This document shows positions 1-12,093 of a DNA stretch of 64,000 bases, in pieces. Source of the stretch: Saccharomycopsis fibuligera x Saccharomycopsis cf. fibuligera (taxonomy: Eukaryota > Ascomycota > Saccharomycetes > Ascoideales > Saccharomycopsidaceae); the NCBI GenBank assembly GCA_001936135.1, contig CP012811.1, forward strand, positions 682,001 to 746,000. The letters are read 5' to 3'. The notes under the pieces are model-generated. The model saw only the letters and a program-made list of their open reading frames with translations. It ran no database searches and was not told the DNA's origin. Numbering within the stretch: position 1 is the first letter of the stretch; each line of letters begins with the position of its first letter. The translations under genes were made by a program, and so were the position numbers.

Positions 1-412
1 CCTGAGAGACTGAGAAGCTGGAAAATGAAAAATGAAAAATGAAAAATTTCACTCAGAATAGAATTTCAATTCTCAGCTGATGTACGCCACCCAACCCATG
101 CTTTTCCATCAACTCGCCCGGGTTCTGCCTGCCGGTTCTTCGATCAAAGGATGGGAAACTTGTACAAACTTGTCCCGATCACCAGCAGTAAAAAGAAAAC
201 ATAAAAAAACCATAAAAAATAAAATATAAAAAAAGTATTTTTTTTGTATCAATGTGGCTTATCATAGCATTTTTATAAAAGGTTTGAGAACTAAATCACA
301 TGGCCGAATTCTTCGAAGCTCAAAGATTACAATGGGCGATCTCACCTTACTCAATGGCTCGGTGGTGGGTGAAGTCTGTATAGCACTTCCCATCGCCAAA
401 CATCACTATTGC

Positions 413-437
413 TATATATATATATATATATATATAA
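413..437. repeat. (TA)n microsatellite
   Basis: About twelve uninterrupted TA units. Simple sequence, likely length-variable. Confidence 0.9.
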
Positions 438-890
438 CTGCCTCGACGCTTGCAAAGCCTTCCTCCCGGAACGCAGCGCTAACTAGTAGCGCCAGCACGC
501 TCCCCTGAGATTCCGTCAAGGAGGTATGCATGTTGCGGTAAGAAGGCGCGTCTTCAGGCATAGAATACAGCAAAAGTTAAGCTTCTGGTTGGCGAGCTAA
601 AAAAAAAAAAAAAAAACTTCAATTTTTATAAAAATAAAATAGGCATGCATCATTATGTACTGGGATGCGTAATATGGGCTGTTATGAGCATCAACGTTTT
701 TATGATCTATCATCGTTAACGGTAACTGCAGTCGAGCTTATGCTTTGAAGCAATTCAATTATTTAAACTTTTTTGTTACTCTATGTTTGGTGGGTGTTTA
801 ATTCTAAAGGAGAAGCCAAAAAAACAAAATGCGGTTACTGACTGATGTCGTACTTAGTTGGCGATTTTCTAGCAATAATGTACTAGTTTT

Positions 891-918
891 TTCTTCTTCT
901 TCTTCTTCTTCTTCTTCT
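891..918. repeat. (TTC)n microsatellite
   Basis: About nine TTC trinucleotides in a row, not within a recognisable coding region. Confidence 0.9.
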
Positions 919-2114
919 CGACTTTGCACTAGCTGTTGTGCTCGTTTGCTTCTTTCCGTTGGGCTTTGATACCAGTAGCGGTTGTGTACTTGCTAGAGCA
1001 TCTGCTGAAGTGGAGATTGTATGGCTCTCTCTGGAATGATAATGCCATCAATTGATTTCTAGCCACCGGTAATTTGTCGTATATATTGGTAAATGTAATA
1101 CAAGTCTACGCTCAGTACACTAAAACACACCCACACTCGCGCCTAACCGCAGTATACCTTTCCTATTCTCCTTCCATTCATAAAATCATTCTTACTGTGC
1201 CACCAATTCCTGCATCCCTTTCTCGTTTTTCATGAGGTTATTTCGAGAATGTCGACACTTCTGAGACAGACTCTGTGTATATTACCATAAAGGAGCTTAG
1301 ACAGTGCGGTTGTTCGGTTCCAGTTATCTTTCGTCATAGAGATCTGGAAACATCTAAATACAGATCCGCAAAAAGCTCCGGGCCATCCCGGGCTGCCCAC
1401 ATCTGTACCAAAGTTGTCAGGACTTTTGGCAGCACGTTGTCAGTTCATGAAAGTGCGTTTTGTGTTTTTGCGGCAATAGCATTAATCAGCATCGGTTGTT
1501 TCTAGTGATGTCTTTCTGTAGTCCATTTGGGTAATCATTAGCGTCACCCTTTCGTTGTCCCCCTTTGAACCATGCCGGTTATACGAATTAGTGTCGTGTT
1601 GTTTTGCCTTCCTCGGCCATAAGGAGCGTAAAGTGCAAAACATTTACTACTTGCCCGGCTTGCTACGTCAGCAATATTTGTCCTGAGTGGAATCTCAACT
1701 CGCCCATACTCAATATGTAGACTTGGTGCTGCTTTTCTTTTCGAGATGAAATAGATGTTCTCGTGTCTTTATCTCTCTTTGGCTCTTGAGCTATAAATGC
1801 CAATTGGTACGCAAGAAGAACAACAACTTATTTCCACGATTTTCACGATAACCGAAACGCACTGGTTTCTTCACCATATTAAAGAGGTCATAAGCGCCTA
1901 GCCATAAACGTAAAACAGAATATTCTACAAGATAATGAATGTTGATGTGCAAAGACAGTCATTAGCGGCTTTATAAAAATAGCAGCCATGCTGAGTTGTG
2001 TTTTGGCAATATTTTGGTAATATTTCTTCTCAAGACAATCCGAACCAGTGTCGCACTACCCATAGCCTTCCAGCGTTTGCTGGTGGATAGGACTCGGAGA
2101 CAAAGTATCGTGAC

Positions 2115-2142
2115 TGTCATGCATGTCAACGTCCGTGCGCCG
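2115..2142 (+). repeat. 28-bp motif, copy 1 (upstream of GAPDH)
   Basis: This matches 4235-4262 at about 24 of 28 positions, with the shared core TGTCATGCATGTC followed by a CGTGC block. Weaker similarity continues for some tens of bases. The two copies lie about 530 bp before the start codon and about 570 bp after the stop codon of the GAPDH gene. Function unknown; it could be a protein-binding site or the trace of an old duplication. Confidence 0.6.
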
Positions 2143-2516
2143 CTTTTGGCTTTCGCTTTGGCTCGGTATCGTACTATACGGCTAAGAAAAAAATGGCGCA
2201 TCACACCACAACAGCCGCAAGTCATACAACAGCAGCCCAAGCTTCACAACCCACAGACACGCTTATCCACTTATACAGACTCTACACTTGTGTTAATCAA
2301 ATGGTATGTCCGCAAAAGTCTTAGAATCGAATGGTTCCTGTACACCAATGACACGAAGTGCTAGATATTTCCCAGTGTACCTACCCCCAGTACCGGCTCG
2401 CCATCACGATCACTACTAGTACAGTCACGATCATCACCACCACCACCACCAGCTGCTACTCACACTAGTCTCCTAGCCCTTCCCCCCTCCCCCTTGTCTA
2501 TCACAGCCTAGGCACA

Positions 2517-2522
2517 TATAAA
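2517..2522 (+). promoter_or_regulatory. TATA box of the GAPDH gene
   Basis: TATAAA lies 152 bp upstream of the GAPDH start codon. It is followed by a T/C-rich tract at about 2560-2590, typical of highly expressed glycolytic promoters in budding yeasts. Confidence 0.7.
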
Positions 2523-2658
2523 GCCACGCTTATTGCTCCCTCCGTTCAATTTATTTCGCTTCCTTTTTTTTTTTTTTCTTTTTCTCCTTCATCAAGTTCT
2601 ACATCTGTTTTAACTTTTCCACACACTTTTACATCTACTACACACTACACACTTTTAA

Positions 2659-3669
<1,011 letters not shown>

Positions 3670-4020
3670 ATGTAGAGTTTCAATTGCGTTGTTTGATTTT
3701 ACAAAATAATGATCGATATGATTTTTACCTGTTTTTTCTGTTCCTTTAGCTTAACCTTTTATGATAATACACTTAGCTAGCTAGCTAGCAAAAATATAAT
3801 AACTTTATAAACGTTTACAACGGGTTGTAAGAGTTGGTCGCTAACTCTCAATAATTAAATATACTGAGCAGATAAAGTGGAAAGGAAAAATGAAAAGGAA
3901 AAAAGAAGACCAAAACACCTAGATCTTAAATTGTATGTATTTTTACAATATATTAGTTCAGACCTCAAAGGGACATGCCCTGATATTTTGGCTTTGGGAA
4001 AACATTTCAATAACGTTTCA

Positions 4021-4066
4021 TGTTAAAAAGTTGCCATTTTTAATAGAAAAAATGGCAACTTTAACA
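4021..4066. repeat. 46-bp near-perfect palindrome (hairpin)
   Basis: Two arms of about 20 bp, TGTTAAA..TTGCCATTTTT and its reverse complement, surround a short loop; the left arm has two extra A bases. It starts with TG and ends with CA. It lies about 350 bp after the GAPDH stop. It could be a hairpin in an untranslated transcript or a tiny mobile-element remnant; the sequence does not decide. Confidence 0.85.
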
Positions 4067-4234
4067 GTAGTACTAGAACGGTTCTGGATCAGTATTTTTT
4101 TTCTCTCTATCTAAGCCGAAGTTTCAAGCCAAAAAGTAGTCACAAAATCTTGCAATTTCCAGGGCCCTAGGGTCCACAATAAGGAGGTACATTTTTATTA
4201 TATACGACACTATGTTAAGTCAGATAATTGTGGT

Positions 4235-4262
4235 TGTCATGCATGTCGACCTTCGTGCACCG
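4235..4262 (+). repeat. 28-bp motif, copy 2 (downstream of GAPDH)
   Basis: The partner of the motif at 2115-2142, in the same orientation. Confidence 0.6.
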
Positions 4263-5524
4263 GCGCTGAACTTTTACTTTGTCCAGATATCGCTCGCTTG
4301 AAACCACAACAAATATATAGCAACAACGCGCAAGACCACACACACAGCCATTTAGTCGAACTTCACAACTCGCGAAATCGACTGCAAGAGCTTGCCCAGT
4401 TTTACAAAAAACTATTTTACGCAAGGACTTTTTTATACCTGGTTCCAGTCGGAGCTAAATGTTTATTTAATAGTCTTTTGCAACCGTCAATTGGGTGCTC
4501 TTAAGGGGCATGCTAGTAAGTTATTTTTACAAAATTTACCTGTACATTCATGTGTTGCCGTTCTTCCTTTGAAGGTTAGAAATTGAGAGAGTTGGGTAAT
4601 TATTTTAAGAATATCCAGCAACTTGGAGCTCCCCCCGAGTGGTCCACTTCATTGGCACCAATGGCACAATGAGGCAATGCTAAACTGTCACAAACTGCCC
4701 AAGCTTATAATTTTCCAGCAACCAAAAGAAAGGCGCTAATTTAAGGAGCCCAAACATAATAAATTAGCCTGCAACAGAATTCCTACAAAGAAACAACAGC
4801 GAACAGCTAAACCAAAAAAAAAAAAATAAAAAAAAAAAAAAAAAATTAAAGCGCAGATTATTTTAATAATTTGTTCAGCCTAACAGCAGAGAAGAGTAAA
4901 TAAAAGAGCAAAGAGAAAGCCTTAGAAGCGATTAGTAATTGTTACCTAAATTATAATAAACCTCCAGATGTAATCATTAATATTAAATATTGAAATTTTG
5001 TGTTTTTGCCTGTGATCTGATTTTACTAGCGTTGCCCTGTTGTGTAAGTAAAGTCTCCAGAGTTGTTTTATAAATTAAAAAACCAATAGAAGTGCTATGG
5101 ATTCCAATGGCTCTAATGTTATAGGTATAAACAGAATATGCTTGCTTGATACCTCATAAACTTCATTTATGCATCTCCAATGGAAGAACCAGCAACGCGG
5201 ATTTTTGTGAGGGTGATCAAAACGCGCTTTAGAATCCCGATTTTGAAGGGGATCACATGACCATATTTCTGTCTCTGAGTTTTCTGTTTTGTGCAATGAA
5301 GAGAAAAGAGACACGTTAATGAAAATTTACACAGACACAAGAAACTCAAATTCTAGATCATTGAAGTTGCAAACAGTGGTCTATACGCTAAACTCAGTGA
5401 CGCCCAGTCTGTTATCGGATTCAAGATTTTCAGGTTGCCATAAACACATATTCAATAATATCGCTGATTGCTTATTGCCAAATTGTAAACCTATAAGCAT
5501 AGAAATAACATACACTCTTACATA

Positions 5525-6502
5525 ATGGCCACTACCACTGCTACTCCTTCTGAGGTTCCAGAACCGTTTAATCCAAAATCATACGTTGGTTTCAGCACTA
5601 TCACCAACCAGATCGAGCACCGTTTGTTGAAAAGAGGTTTCCAGTTTAACATTATGGTGGTTGGTCATTCTGGTTTGGGTAAAACTACTCTTATCAATAC
5701 TTTGTTTGCTTCTCATTTGACTGAATCTGCAGGTAGAAAATCAAGTGATGTCCCAATCGAAAAGACTTCTGAGATCAAAGTTACTTCACACACTTTGTAC
5801 GAAGATAACGTCAAGTTGAATATAAACTGTATCGATACCCCAGGTTTTGGTGATCAAGTCAATAACGACAGATGCTGGGAACCAATCATTAAATACATCA
5901 AAGAACAACACTCCCAATATTTGAGAAAAGAGTTGACCGCTCAAAGGGAAAAACACATCAAGGATTCTAGAGTTCACGCTGTTTTGTACTTTATCCAACC
6001 AAACGGCCATGGCTTGAGACCTTTAGATGTTGCAGTTTTGAAGAGATTGTGTGAAAATGCTAACGTTATCCCCATTATTGCCAAAGCTGATTCTCTAACC
6101 TTGGAAGAAAAGGCTAAATTCAAGAAGATCTTGCAAGATGAATTTGCATACCATAAATTCAATATTTACCCATATGACAGTGAAGACTTGTTGGAAGAAG
6201 AAAAAAACTTGAATAACGAAATTAGAAGTTTAATTCCATTTGCCGTTGTTGGATCGGAAAAAGAGATTACTATTGACGGGCAAGTAGTCAGAGGAAGAAG
6301 AACAAGATGGGGTGCAATCAACGTTGAAGATGTTTCGCAATGCGAGTTTGTTTATTTGAGAGATTTCTTGACCAGAACCCATTTACAAGATTTGATTGAA
6401 ACTACTGCTTTGGTTCATTATGAATCATTTAGATCTAAGCAGTTGATTGCCTTGAAAGAAGGTACTAGAACCGCCAGCAAGTCAAGACCAGAAGACAAAT
6501 GA
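5525..6502 (+). CDS. CDC10: Septin, CDC10 type
   Basis: This is a GTP-binding septin that assembles with other septins into filaments at the bud neck, where they scaffold cytokinesis and morphogenesis. The 325 residues match the short Cdc10 class (S. cerevisiae Cdc10 has 322), which lacks the C-terminal coiled coil of Cdc3, Cdc11 and Cdc12. Visible motifs are the P-loop GHSGLGKTT (47-55), the G3 motif DTPG (104-107), the specificity motif AKAD (186-189) and the C-terminal septin-unique element around RTRWGAINVED. The start ATG gives the usual short N-terminal extension before the polybasic HRLLKRGF segment that binds phosphoinositides in this family. It converges with MRPL32, separated by about 740 bp. 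No intron signals are seen. Confidence 0.95.
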   Translation: MATTTATPSEVPEPFNPKSYVGFSTITNQIEHRLLKRGFQFNIMVVGHSGLGKTTLINTLFASHLTESAGRKSSDVPIEKTSEIKVTSHTLYEDNVKLNINCIDTPGFGDQVNNDRCWEPIIKYIKEQHSQYLRKELTAQREKHIKDSRVHAVLYFIQPNGHGLRPLDVAVLKRLCENANVIPIIAKADSLTLEEKAKFKKILQDEFAYHKFNIYPYDSEDLLEEEKNLNNEIRSLIPFAVVGSEKEITIDGQVVRGRRTRWGAINVEDVSQCEFVYLRDFLTRTHLQDLIETTALVHYESFRSKQLIALKEGTRTASKSRPEDK

Positions 6503-7240
6503 GCTGTTTTCTTTTGTCTAAAGCTCTTGTAATATTCTTATATTTTTTAATTTTCATTTTATAATTTTGTTTTATGTGCTTGTCGAAGAAAAAAATTTCA
6601 GGTTACGTTGTTAATCCTTATTCGATTTGTTGGTAAAAACTCTTGTCCCCATTTATTTAATTCTGTCATTAGATAACCCTTTTTTGTGTTTAGTTTTAGC
6701 TTGTTCCGTTTAATTTTTCTACCCTTATAATTTTTTTTAGTACCTATTTTTTTAATAATTTTGTCAACCTGATAGTTTATGCTCTGCTTTGTTTTCGTTT
6801 AATCAAATTATTCATTTTTTTTCATTTATTAAACTAAAGGAATGTTTTAATATTTGTAAGCCTGTTTTATTACATCAGTGGTTAACAAAAAAAAAAAAGA
6901 AAAAAAAATCTTTTAAAATTATAGTAAAACATGCAGTGAATGGTCTAACGTTTATAAATATTATATACAGAGAAAACAACGGACTTTACCAAAGGCTCGA
7001 TACGACTGATTGAATGACTATGAGGTCATGAAACATATTTTCAAGAAAGTTATGAGATGACAAAGTAGAAATGAAGCAGCATGAAACAAAAGAAAAAAAA
7101 AAGTAAAAATAAAAAGAGATTAAAACAAAATAACAAAGAAGGACAAATAACAAAACATGTTTCTGTGAATGCAAAATCAAAGGCGTATTCATGGATTACT
7201 AGACTAGAGAATATCAACGTTAACCGCAACAGCTAAACTA
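6503..7240. other. CDC10-MRPL32 convergent spacer
   Basis: AT-rich 3' regions of two convergent genes, with several T and A runs (for example 6889-6908). No gene or RNA is recognised. Confidence 0.6.
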
Positions 7241-7900
7241 TTATTTTTCTACCGGTAAGGTCTTTGGACGACGTTCCAAATATTCATCTTTTTCTTTGAA
7301 GTCAACATCACTAAGCTTAGTTCTGTCTCTTTTACCAGGATAGGTAACTCTTTCATCAACAGTTTTCACTGACTCTTTGTAGTTATTGAAATCAATTACT
7401 TCGCCGTCATTAGCATCCTTGCCGACATCATGTTGCTGAAGATGCAATTCAGTTTGAGTTCTTTCAGCTTCCTGATCAAGATCTTTCCAGTGTTTTTTGA
7501 TCTGGCCAACACAATGCATACACAAAGTGTGTGATCTTTTGTAATGGCCGCAAGAAGGACATCTATTTAAGTTATTCAAAAACTGTAATTGCTTCTTTTT
7601 TGGGGCTAACTGTCTTTGTCTTTTTTTCTGGTGCGACACTTTCTTCTTTGGAGCAGCGTTTAAAATACCAGTCCATAAAGGCATACTTTGATCAGCGTAA
7701 GCTTTCTCGCTGGCTTCATCTCTTAGTTCTTCGAGCTTTTCAGCTACACTAGGATTGCTAGGTTGATTTTGGGATGCCGGAGTTCCAGTAAGTGATGGAA
7801 TGGTAATTGTAATTTCTGGGAAACGGGGAAGACGAGGAAGAAGGGATGCAAGAGACCATGAGGCCCCGCGTGTCCCTGCTCCTATAGATAAAAAAGACAT
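7241..7900 (-). CDS. MRPL32: Mitochondrial large-subunit ribosomal protein bL32m
   Basis: This is a nuclear-encoded structural protein of the mitochondrial 54S ribosomal subunit. The 219-residue product starts at the ATG at 7898-7900; the frame is open further upstream but has no ATG there. The N-terminal 25 residues are a plausible mitochondrial presequence. The bL32 domain carries the zinc motif with cysteines at about 114, 117, 127 and 130 (CPSCGHYKRSHTLCMHC), preceded by a basic segment rich in lysine and arginine. The family is known to be matured by the m-AAA protease in yeast and mouse. The protein is somewhat longer than S. cerevisiae Mrpl32 (183) because of an acidic, charged C-terminal tail. 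Confidence 0.9.
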   Translation of the reverse strand: MSFLSIGAGTRGASWSLASLLPRLPRFPEITITIPSLTGTPASQNQPSNPSVAEKLEELRDEASEKAYADQSMPLWTGILNAAPKKKVSHQKKRQRQLAPKKKQLQFLNNLNRCPSCGHYKRSHTLCMHCVGQIKKHWKDLDQEAERTQTELHLQQHDVGKDANDGEVIDFNNYKESVKTVDERVTYPGKRDRTKLSDVDFKEKDEYLERRPKTLPVEK

Positions 7901-8436
7901 TTTTCTTTTTGAAGTTGTTTGTTTTGTTTGGTGAGAGTAGATTTGAAAAATACAGACACTCACACAACTTTGGACTTTATGATTCTTTGACTACCAAACG
8001 CTGAAATTTTTTTTTTATTTTTTGGATTTTGCAATTTTGCAGTGAACCACCACCGCAAACTGTTAACGCGCTGAAAGACCAAAGATATGCATGTGATAGT
8101 CATGTGCTTATGGTTCTGTGCACCTACTAATACCATGTAACTGGAACTTATAATTGTAGTTTGGAGCCCCTGAACTTTTGCACAATTGGTTACAAAATAC
8201 GTCTTTCACGTGCCTGCTTAAGTCCTGGGGTCCCAAAGCTACTACTTAGTGCCGATGACTGTCTAGGATCCTTTGATGGGTTGCCGGTATTCTTACTGTT
8301 TCTCACCATATCAAGTCTGGTCATACATTGATAGAGCTCGGTAACGTTTAGGTTACTATCAGTATTTGTAACGGTGTTCAATAAAGCCAGGCCAAGTACG
8401 GTGTTGTTTGAGATTTCGATAGTTGTTTATTGATCA

Positions 8437-8472
8437 GGGAGGACGTTGTGGTCCGGGAGGATGTTGTGGTCC
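8437..8472 (+). repeat. 18-bp tandem duplication
   Basis: Two adjacent copies of GGGAGGAYGTTGTGGTCC differing at one base. Confidence 0.9.
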
Positions 8473-9138
8473 TGAGTCCGATGTCATGGTTATTGGGACC
8501 AACCTGTTCCTGTTAATGTTCCTCTTCTTCTACTTTTTCCCCATAGTTCCCTTGTGTTACTTACCTTTCATCGTGCTTGTCCTTTCTTCAATACTTCAAG
8601 TTACTTTGTTATATGCTTTCGTGTTATTTATACACGTAGAATTACTTCACCACCATCATGACTTTTATAGAATTGTACCGGTATACTATTATTTCCGCTC
8701 GCTATTGCTTGAAAGCGCGATGCATCTCAAACTGCTGATTTATTTGTATGGTCTTATTAGTCTCCGTTATACTATCTACGCGAGATGAAAAACATCACAA
8801 CAGAGCGGCGAAAAAAAGCAAAAGGCTGTATTAAGAGCCGGTGTATTATTGTGGAAGGGCTCGCTAGAATCTATAAGCGCAATAGTAGGCACATACCAAT
8901 AGCGAGGTTCATCAAGTTTGTGTTTTCGTGTCTTGAGCCTATTTAAACGTATACACTACCAAGACGGCTAATCCAACCGGAGAGGATGTGCATTTCTTCA
9001 AAGACTTTATAGTGTTGGGAGCCCCGTTGACTGACAAAAACGCAAACAAAGGTATACTCCATTCCATAGGTAATTAAAGTACACGTTACAAGCCCTGGTA
9101 CTTCTTTCTGACGCATATATATGTATATACCTTAACTT

Positions 9139-9220
9139 TGGTAAAATAACATGTATTGCGAGCCCTGGGTACGACCAAGATACACCATTGCAGTGGTAAA
9201 ATAACATGTATTGCGAGCCC
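9139..9220 (+). repeat. 27-bp direct repeat, 55-bp period
   Basis: The same 27 bases, beginning TGGTAAAATAACATG and ending GCGAGCCC, occur at 9139-9165 and 9194-9220 about 710-790 bp upstream of the acyl-CoA oxidase start. They could be regulatory or a slippage duplication. Confidence 0.9.
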
Positions 9221-9638
9221 CTGTTCGTCAGCGAACTACCCTGCGACAGTCTTCCGCAGTGCGCGCTGAGACAAGGCAGCTTGACAGTAAAACAAAAAAA
9301 AAAAAAAAAAAAAAAAAGGCTGCAGAACGATTGTCTACGCCTGCAAGCGCTCTCGATCGATTGAGCAGAAAACTCGACAGCGACGCACATTTCCGAGTCG
9401 TAGATCAGGCAGCCCACTTAGAGCGACGCAAATTTTAAGCAGATCTTCAGACAGACAGACACACCACTTTTTTCTCACCCACACAGACACAAACATAAAC
9501 ACAACATGTTAGGTAACATTACAGAAACCAAGCTTCCTAGTGCTAGCATTCGCCAATCTAGGCGATCGTAGCCGGTCTGGTCAGTGTGGGCGGTTGCTGC
9601 TCCTCCTTGAAAATCAGCCAACTGGTTTCAGATGCCTG

Positions 9639-9644
9639 CCGAGG
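9639..9644 (-). promoter_or_regulatory. Candidate fatty-acid response site (CCTCGG)
   Basis: The reverse complement reads CCTCGG, the core recognised by FarA/FarB regulators of fatty-acid catabolism in Aspergillus and attributed to their homologue Ctf1 in Candida. It lies about 285 bp upstream of the acyl-CoA oxidase start. A six-base match is weak on its own; position before a beta-oxidation gene is the main support. I did not find a convincing Oaf1/Pip2-type oleate element. Confidence 0.3.
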
Positions 9645-9927
9645 ACGATCGCCCCTCCATTACCCGCCACACGGCACTGTCTAAAGAGGCAACAACATCC
9701 GAGCCCGACACACCGCGATCTCACCCCTCTGTAAACAGAGGCTGATATATAGTCTGAACCTCCCTCTACGATACTGAATGTGGCAGGCCAGATAGCGTTT
9801 CTCCTTACTTTATTTTTTTTTATTTTTTTTTTTTTTGTTTCTTTTGTTTTCAACTCACTTACTTCCAGAGAACTAAAAACGCCACCCGGTTTCATTTTAA
9901 TTACCATCTTAATCATCATATTTCATC

Positions 9928-12093
9928 ATGTCGAGGATCGAAAAGGCAAACATACCTAGACCTTATAACGTCATCAAAAATGAGCGAGAATACAATACAA
10001 AGTTCAGCGTTGACGAGATGTTCGAATTCCTCGAAGGTAACAATCCAGAAGATGCCAGCAAGGTCCTTGACACATACCGCTTCTTAGAGAGAGACTTGAT
10101 TCTCAAAAACAAGCCTGAAATTTACGACAACTTGAGCAAGAAAGATATCAGAAAACACACTTTCCTTAAAGTACAGCGCTTAGCAATGTACTTGGAAAAG
10201 ATTGTCACTGAGCAGCTCGAGGCTGGTGTTCCACGTGAGAAGGTTGATTTAACTGACTATTATAGAATCATTTCCCAATTTGCCGTTTATGATCCACAAA
10301 CATGTACCAGATTGGGTGTCCATTCTGGTTTGTTTTACAATGCCATCAAGGGCAACGGTACTAAAGAGCAGTTCAACTACTGGGCTTTTGAGACTGGGGG
10401 ATTATTTGCCAAAAACATTTATGGCTGTTTTGGTATGACTGAAATGGCTCACGGATCTAATGTTGCCGGCCTAGAAACCACGTCTGAGTATGACTACAAG
10501 ACCAAGACATTCACTCTCAATACTCCACATTTGGGTGCCACAAAATGGTGGATTGGCGGTGCTGCTTCCAGCGCCAACCACTGTGTGGTGTATGCCAGAC
10601 TCATTGTCAAGGGGAAAGATTATGGTGTCAAAACGTTTGTCGTACCAATTAGAGACGCCAATCATCATTTGATGCCAGGTGTTTCTATTGGTGACATTGG
10701 TGCCAAGATGGGTAGAGATGGTATTGATAATGGATGGATTCAGTTCAGTAACGTTAAGGTGCCAAAGTTCAATCTTTTACAAAAATATGTTAAAATTGAC
10801 GATGAAGAAGAAGAAGTGATAGATAGTCCTATGAACCAGTTAGCTTACGGTGCTTTGTTAGATGGCAGAGCTACTATGGTCCTTGATTCTTACAGAGTTG
10901 GCTCTAAAGCAGTAACCATTGCTTTGAGATATGCAGTTGGTAGAAGACAATTTGGTGACGCTGAAAACATTAAAACTAATTTTGCTTCAGAAAAGTCTAT
11001 TGACAAATCCTTAAAAATTGAAAAACAATTGATTGATTATCCAAGTCACCAATACAGATTGATCCCATTATTGGCAACTGTTTTCTGTATCTCAAGTGGT
11101 AGTAATAAGTTGAGTAAGAGACTAATTGCCGTTAAGGAGGCTTTGCAAGAAGATAGAGTGTTAACCGATCAGAAATTTTTGTTTAAAACTATCAACGAAT
11201 TGAAGGAAGTGTTTGTTCTTAGTGCTTCTGCTAAAGCTACATCTACTTGGTTTACTGCCTATATTATTGACCAGTGCAGACAGGCTTGCGGTGGCCATGG
11301 CTATAGTGCCTATTCATCTTTCGGCAAAACCTATAATGACTGGGTTGTTCAATGTACATGGGAGGGTGATAATACCGTATTGTCCATTTCTGCTGGTAGA
11401 TCTATTGTCAAGTACAGAAAGGCTATTAATGAAGGTAAGTCGGCTCCTAATAGCTTTAAATACTTGGCCAATCAACATTCTCTTAAAGAGATTAACTTCA
11501 CTAATCCAAAAGATTTATTAAAATTGTTTGATTTGGTTATCATCAATGCCGTTGATAATGTCTTGGATGTTTTGCCTACTTATGACAACAATTTTGAGAA
11601 AGTTTCTATTGAGTTGGTCACAATTTCCAAATTCAACACTTGGAGATACTACTTGGAAACTGTTTTGGAATATGTGGAGAATGCTAATGGTGAAACTATC
11701 AAACCAGTGATGGCCAAAATTATTAATTTGTACGCTCTTTATCAAGTCAAGGAAAATGCTACTTCATTCTTGAAGTATCAGTTATTGTCTAATGATAGTT
11801 TAAATGAAATTGATGCCATTGTTTTCAAGGACTTATTGCCATATTTGAGACATCAAATTATTGCTTTGACTGACTCATTCAAATTGAGTGATTTGTTTGT
11901 GAACTCTGTTCTTGGTAATTTTGATGGTGATATCTACAACAAGTATTTTGACTTTGTCAATTCAATCAATAATAACAGCCCAGACTATGATGACTCAGAC
12001 TACCAACAAGTTATTATTGACACTCTAAAGAGAAAGTCATACAAGGAGAGACATACATTTACTTCCAACGATGATGCCTCGAGAAAGAACTGA
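9928..12093 (+). CDS. POX1: Peroxisomal acyl-CoA oxidase
   Basis: This enzyme catalyses the first step of peroxisomal fatty-acid beta-oxidation: FAD-dependent oxidation of acyl-CoA to trans-2-enoyl-CoA with hydrogen peroxide release. The 721 residues fit the family (about 700-750). The N-terminal ACOX domain is followed by the flavin-binding segment CFGMTEMAHGSN (about 167-178), the acyl-CoA dehydrogenase-like middle region, the QACGGHGY motif and the catalytic base Glu479 in CTWEGDN. The C-terminal ACOX domain is complete. The C terminus RKN is not a canonical PTS1; yeast acyl-CoA oxidases are known to enter peroxisomes through Pex5 without one. A CTG-clade yeast often has several POX paralogues, so the number in the symbol is only nominal. 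A short ATG-led frame in the leader (9506) was not taken as a first exon. Confidence 0.93.
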   Translation: MSRIEKANIPRPYNVIKNEREYNTKFSVDEMFEFLEGNNPEDASKVLDTYRFLERDLILKNKPEIYDNLSKKDIRKHTFLKVQRLAMYLEKIVTEQLEAGVPREKVDLTDYYRIISQFAVYDPQTCTRLGVHSGLFYNAIKGNGTKEQFNYWAFETGGLFAKNIYGCFGMTEMAHGSNVAGLETTSEYDYKTKTFTLNTPHLGATKWWIGGAASSANHCVVYARLIVKGKDYGVKTFVVPIRDANHHLMPGVSIGDIGAKMGRDGIDNGWIQFSNVKVPKFNLLQKYVKIDDEEEEVIDSPMNQLAYGALLDGRATMVLDSYRVGSKAVTIALRYAVGRRQFGDAENIKTNFASEKSIDKSLKIEKQLIDYPSHQYRLIPLLATVFCISSGSNKLSKRLIAVKEALQEDRVLTDQKFLFKTINELKEVFVLSASAKATSTWFTAYIIDQCRQACGGHGYSAYSSFGKTYNDWVVQCTWEGDNTVLSISAGRSIVKYRKAINEGKSAPNSFKYLANQHSLKEINFTNPKDLLKLFDLVIINAVDNVLDVLPTYDNNFEKVSIELVTISKFNTWRYYLETVLEYVENANGETIKPVMAKIINLYALYQVKENATSFLKYQLLSNDSLNEIDAIVFKDLLPYLRHQIIALTDSFKLSDLFVNSVLGNFDGDIYNKYFDFVNSINNNSPDYDDSDYQQVIIDTLKRKSYKERHTFTSNDDASRKN

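Larger units (their letters stand above)
1..2516. other. Gene-poor stretch upstream of GAPDH
   Basis: I see no convincing gene here. The open frames are under about 125 codons, overlap one another on both strands and resemble no family I know. The stretch is AT-rich with many homopolymers, a (TA)n run, an A18 run near 600-617 and a (TTC)n run. The last 400 bases are the likely promoter of the GAPDH gene, with a C-rich patch at about 2480-2492 before the TATA box. Confidence 0.6.
3670..5524. other. Intergenic region GAPDH to CDC10
   Basis: No credible gene. It holds the GAPDH 3' UTR with an AGCT microsatellite (about 3774-3790), the palindrome at 4021-4066, the second copy of the 28-bp motif and A-rich runs near 4807-4845. 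The last few hundred bases are the probable CDC10 promoter. Open frames here are under 80 codons and unsupported. Confidence 0.6.
7901..9927. other. Long spacer MRPL32 to POX
   Basis: About 2 kb with no gene that I can support. The longest open frames (121 codons at 8423-8788 and 136 codons antisense at 9007-9417) have low-complexity or unlikely composition. The region contains an 18-bp tandem duplication (8437-8472), a 27-bp direct repeat (9139 and 9194), a long A run near 9294-9316 and the probable promoter of the acyl-CoA oxidase gene. Parts may be decayed mobile-element sequence, but no family is recognised. Confidence 0.55.

Noticed and set aside
8423-8788. A 121-codon membrane-like protein
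   Set aside because: The hydrophobic character comes from T-rich sequence in an unconserved spacer. There is no family resemblance and no promoter signal.
9506-9927. An upstream first exon of the acyl-CoA oxidase starting at ATG 9506
   Set aside because: No convincing 5' splice site, branch point and 3' splice site combination was found, and the 9928 start already gives a full-length family member.
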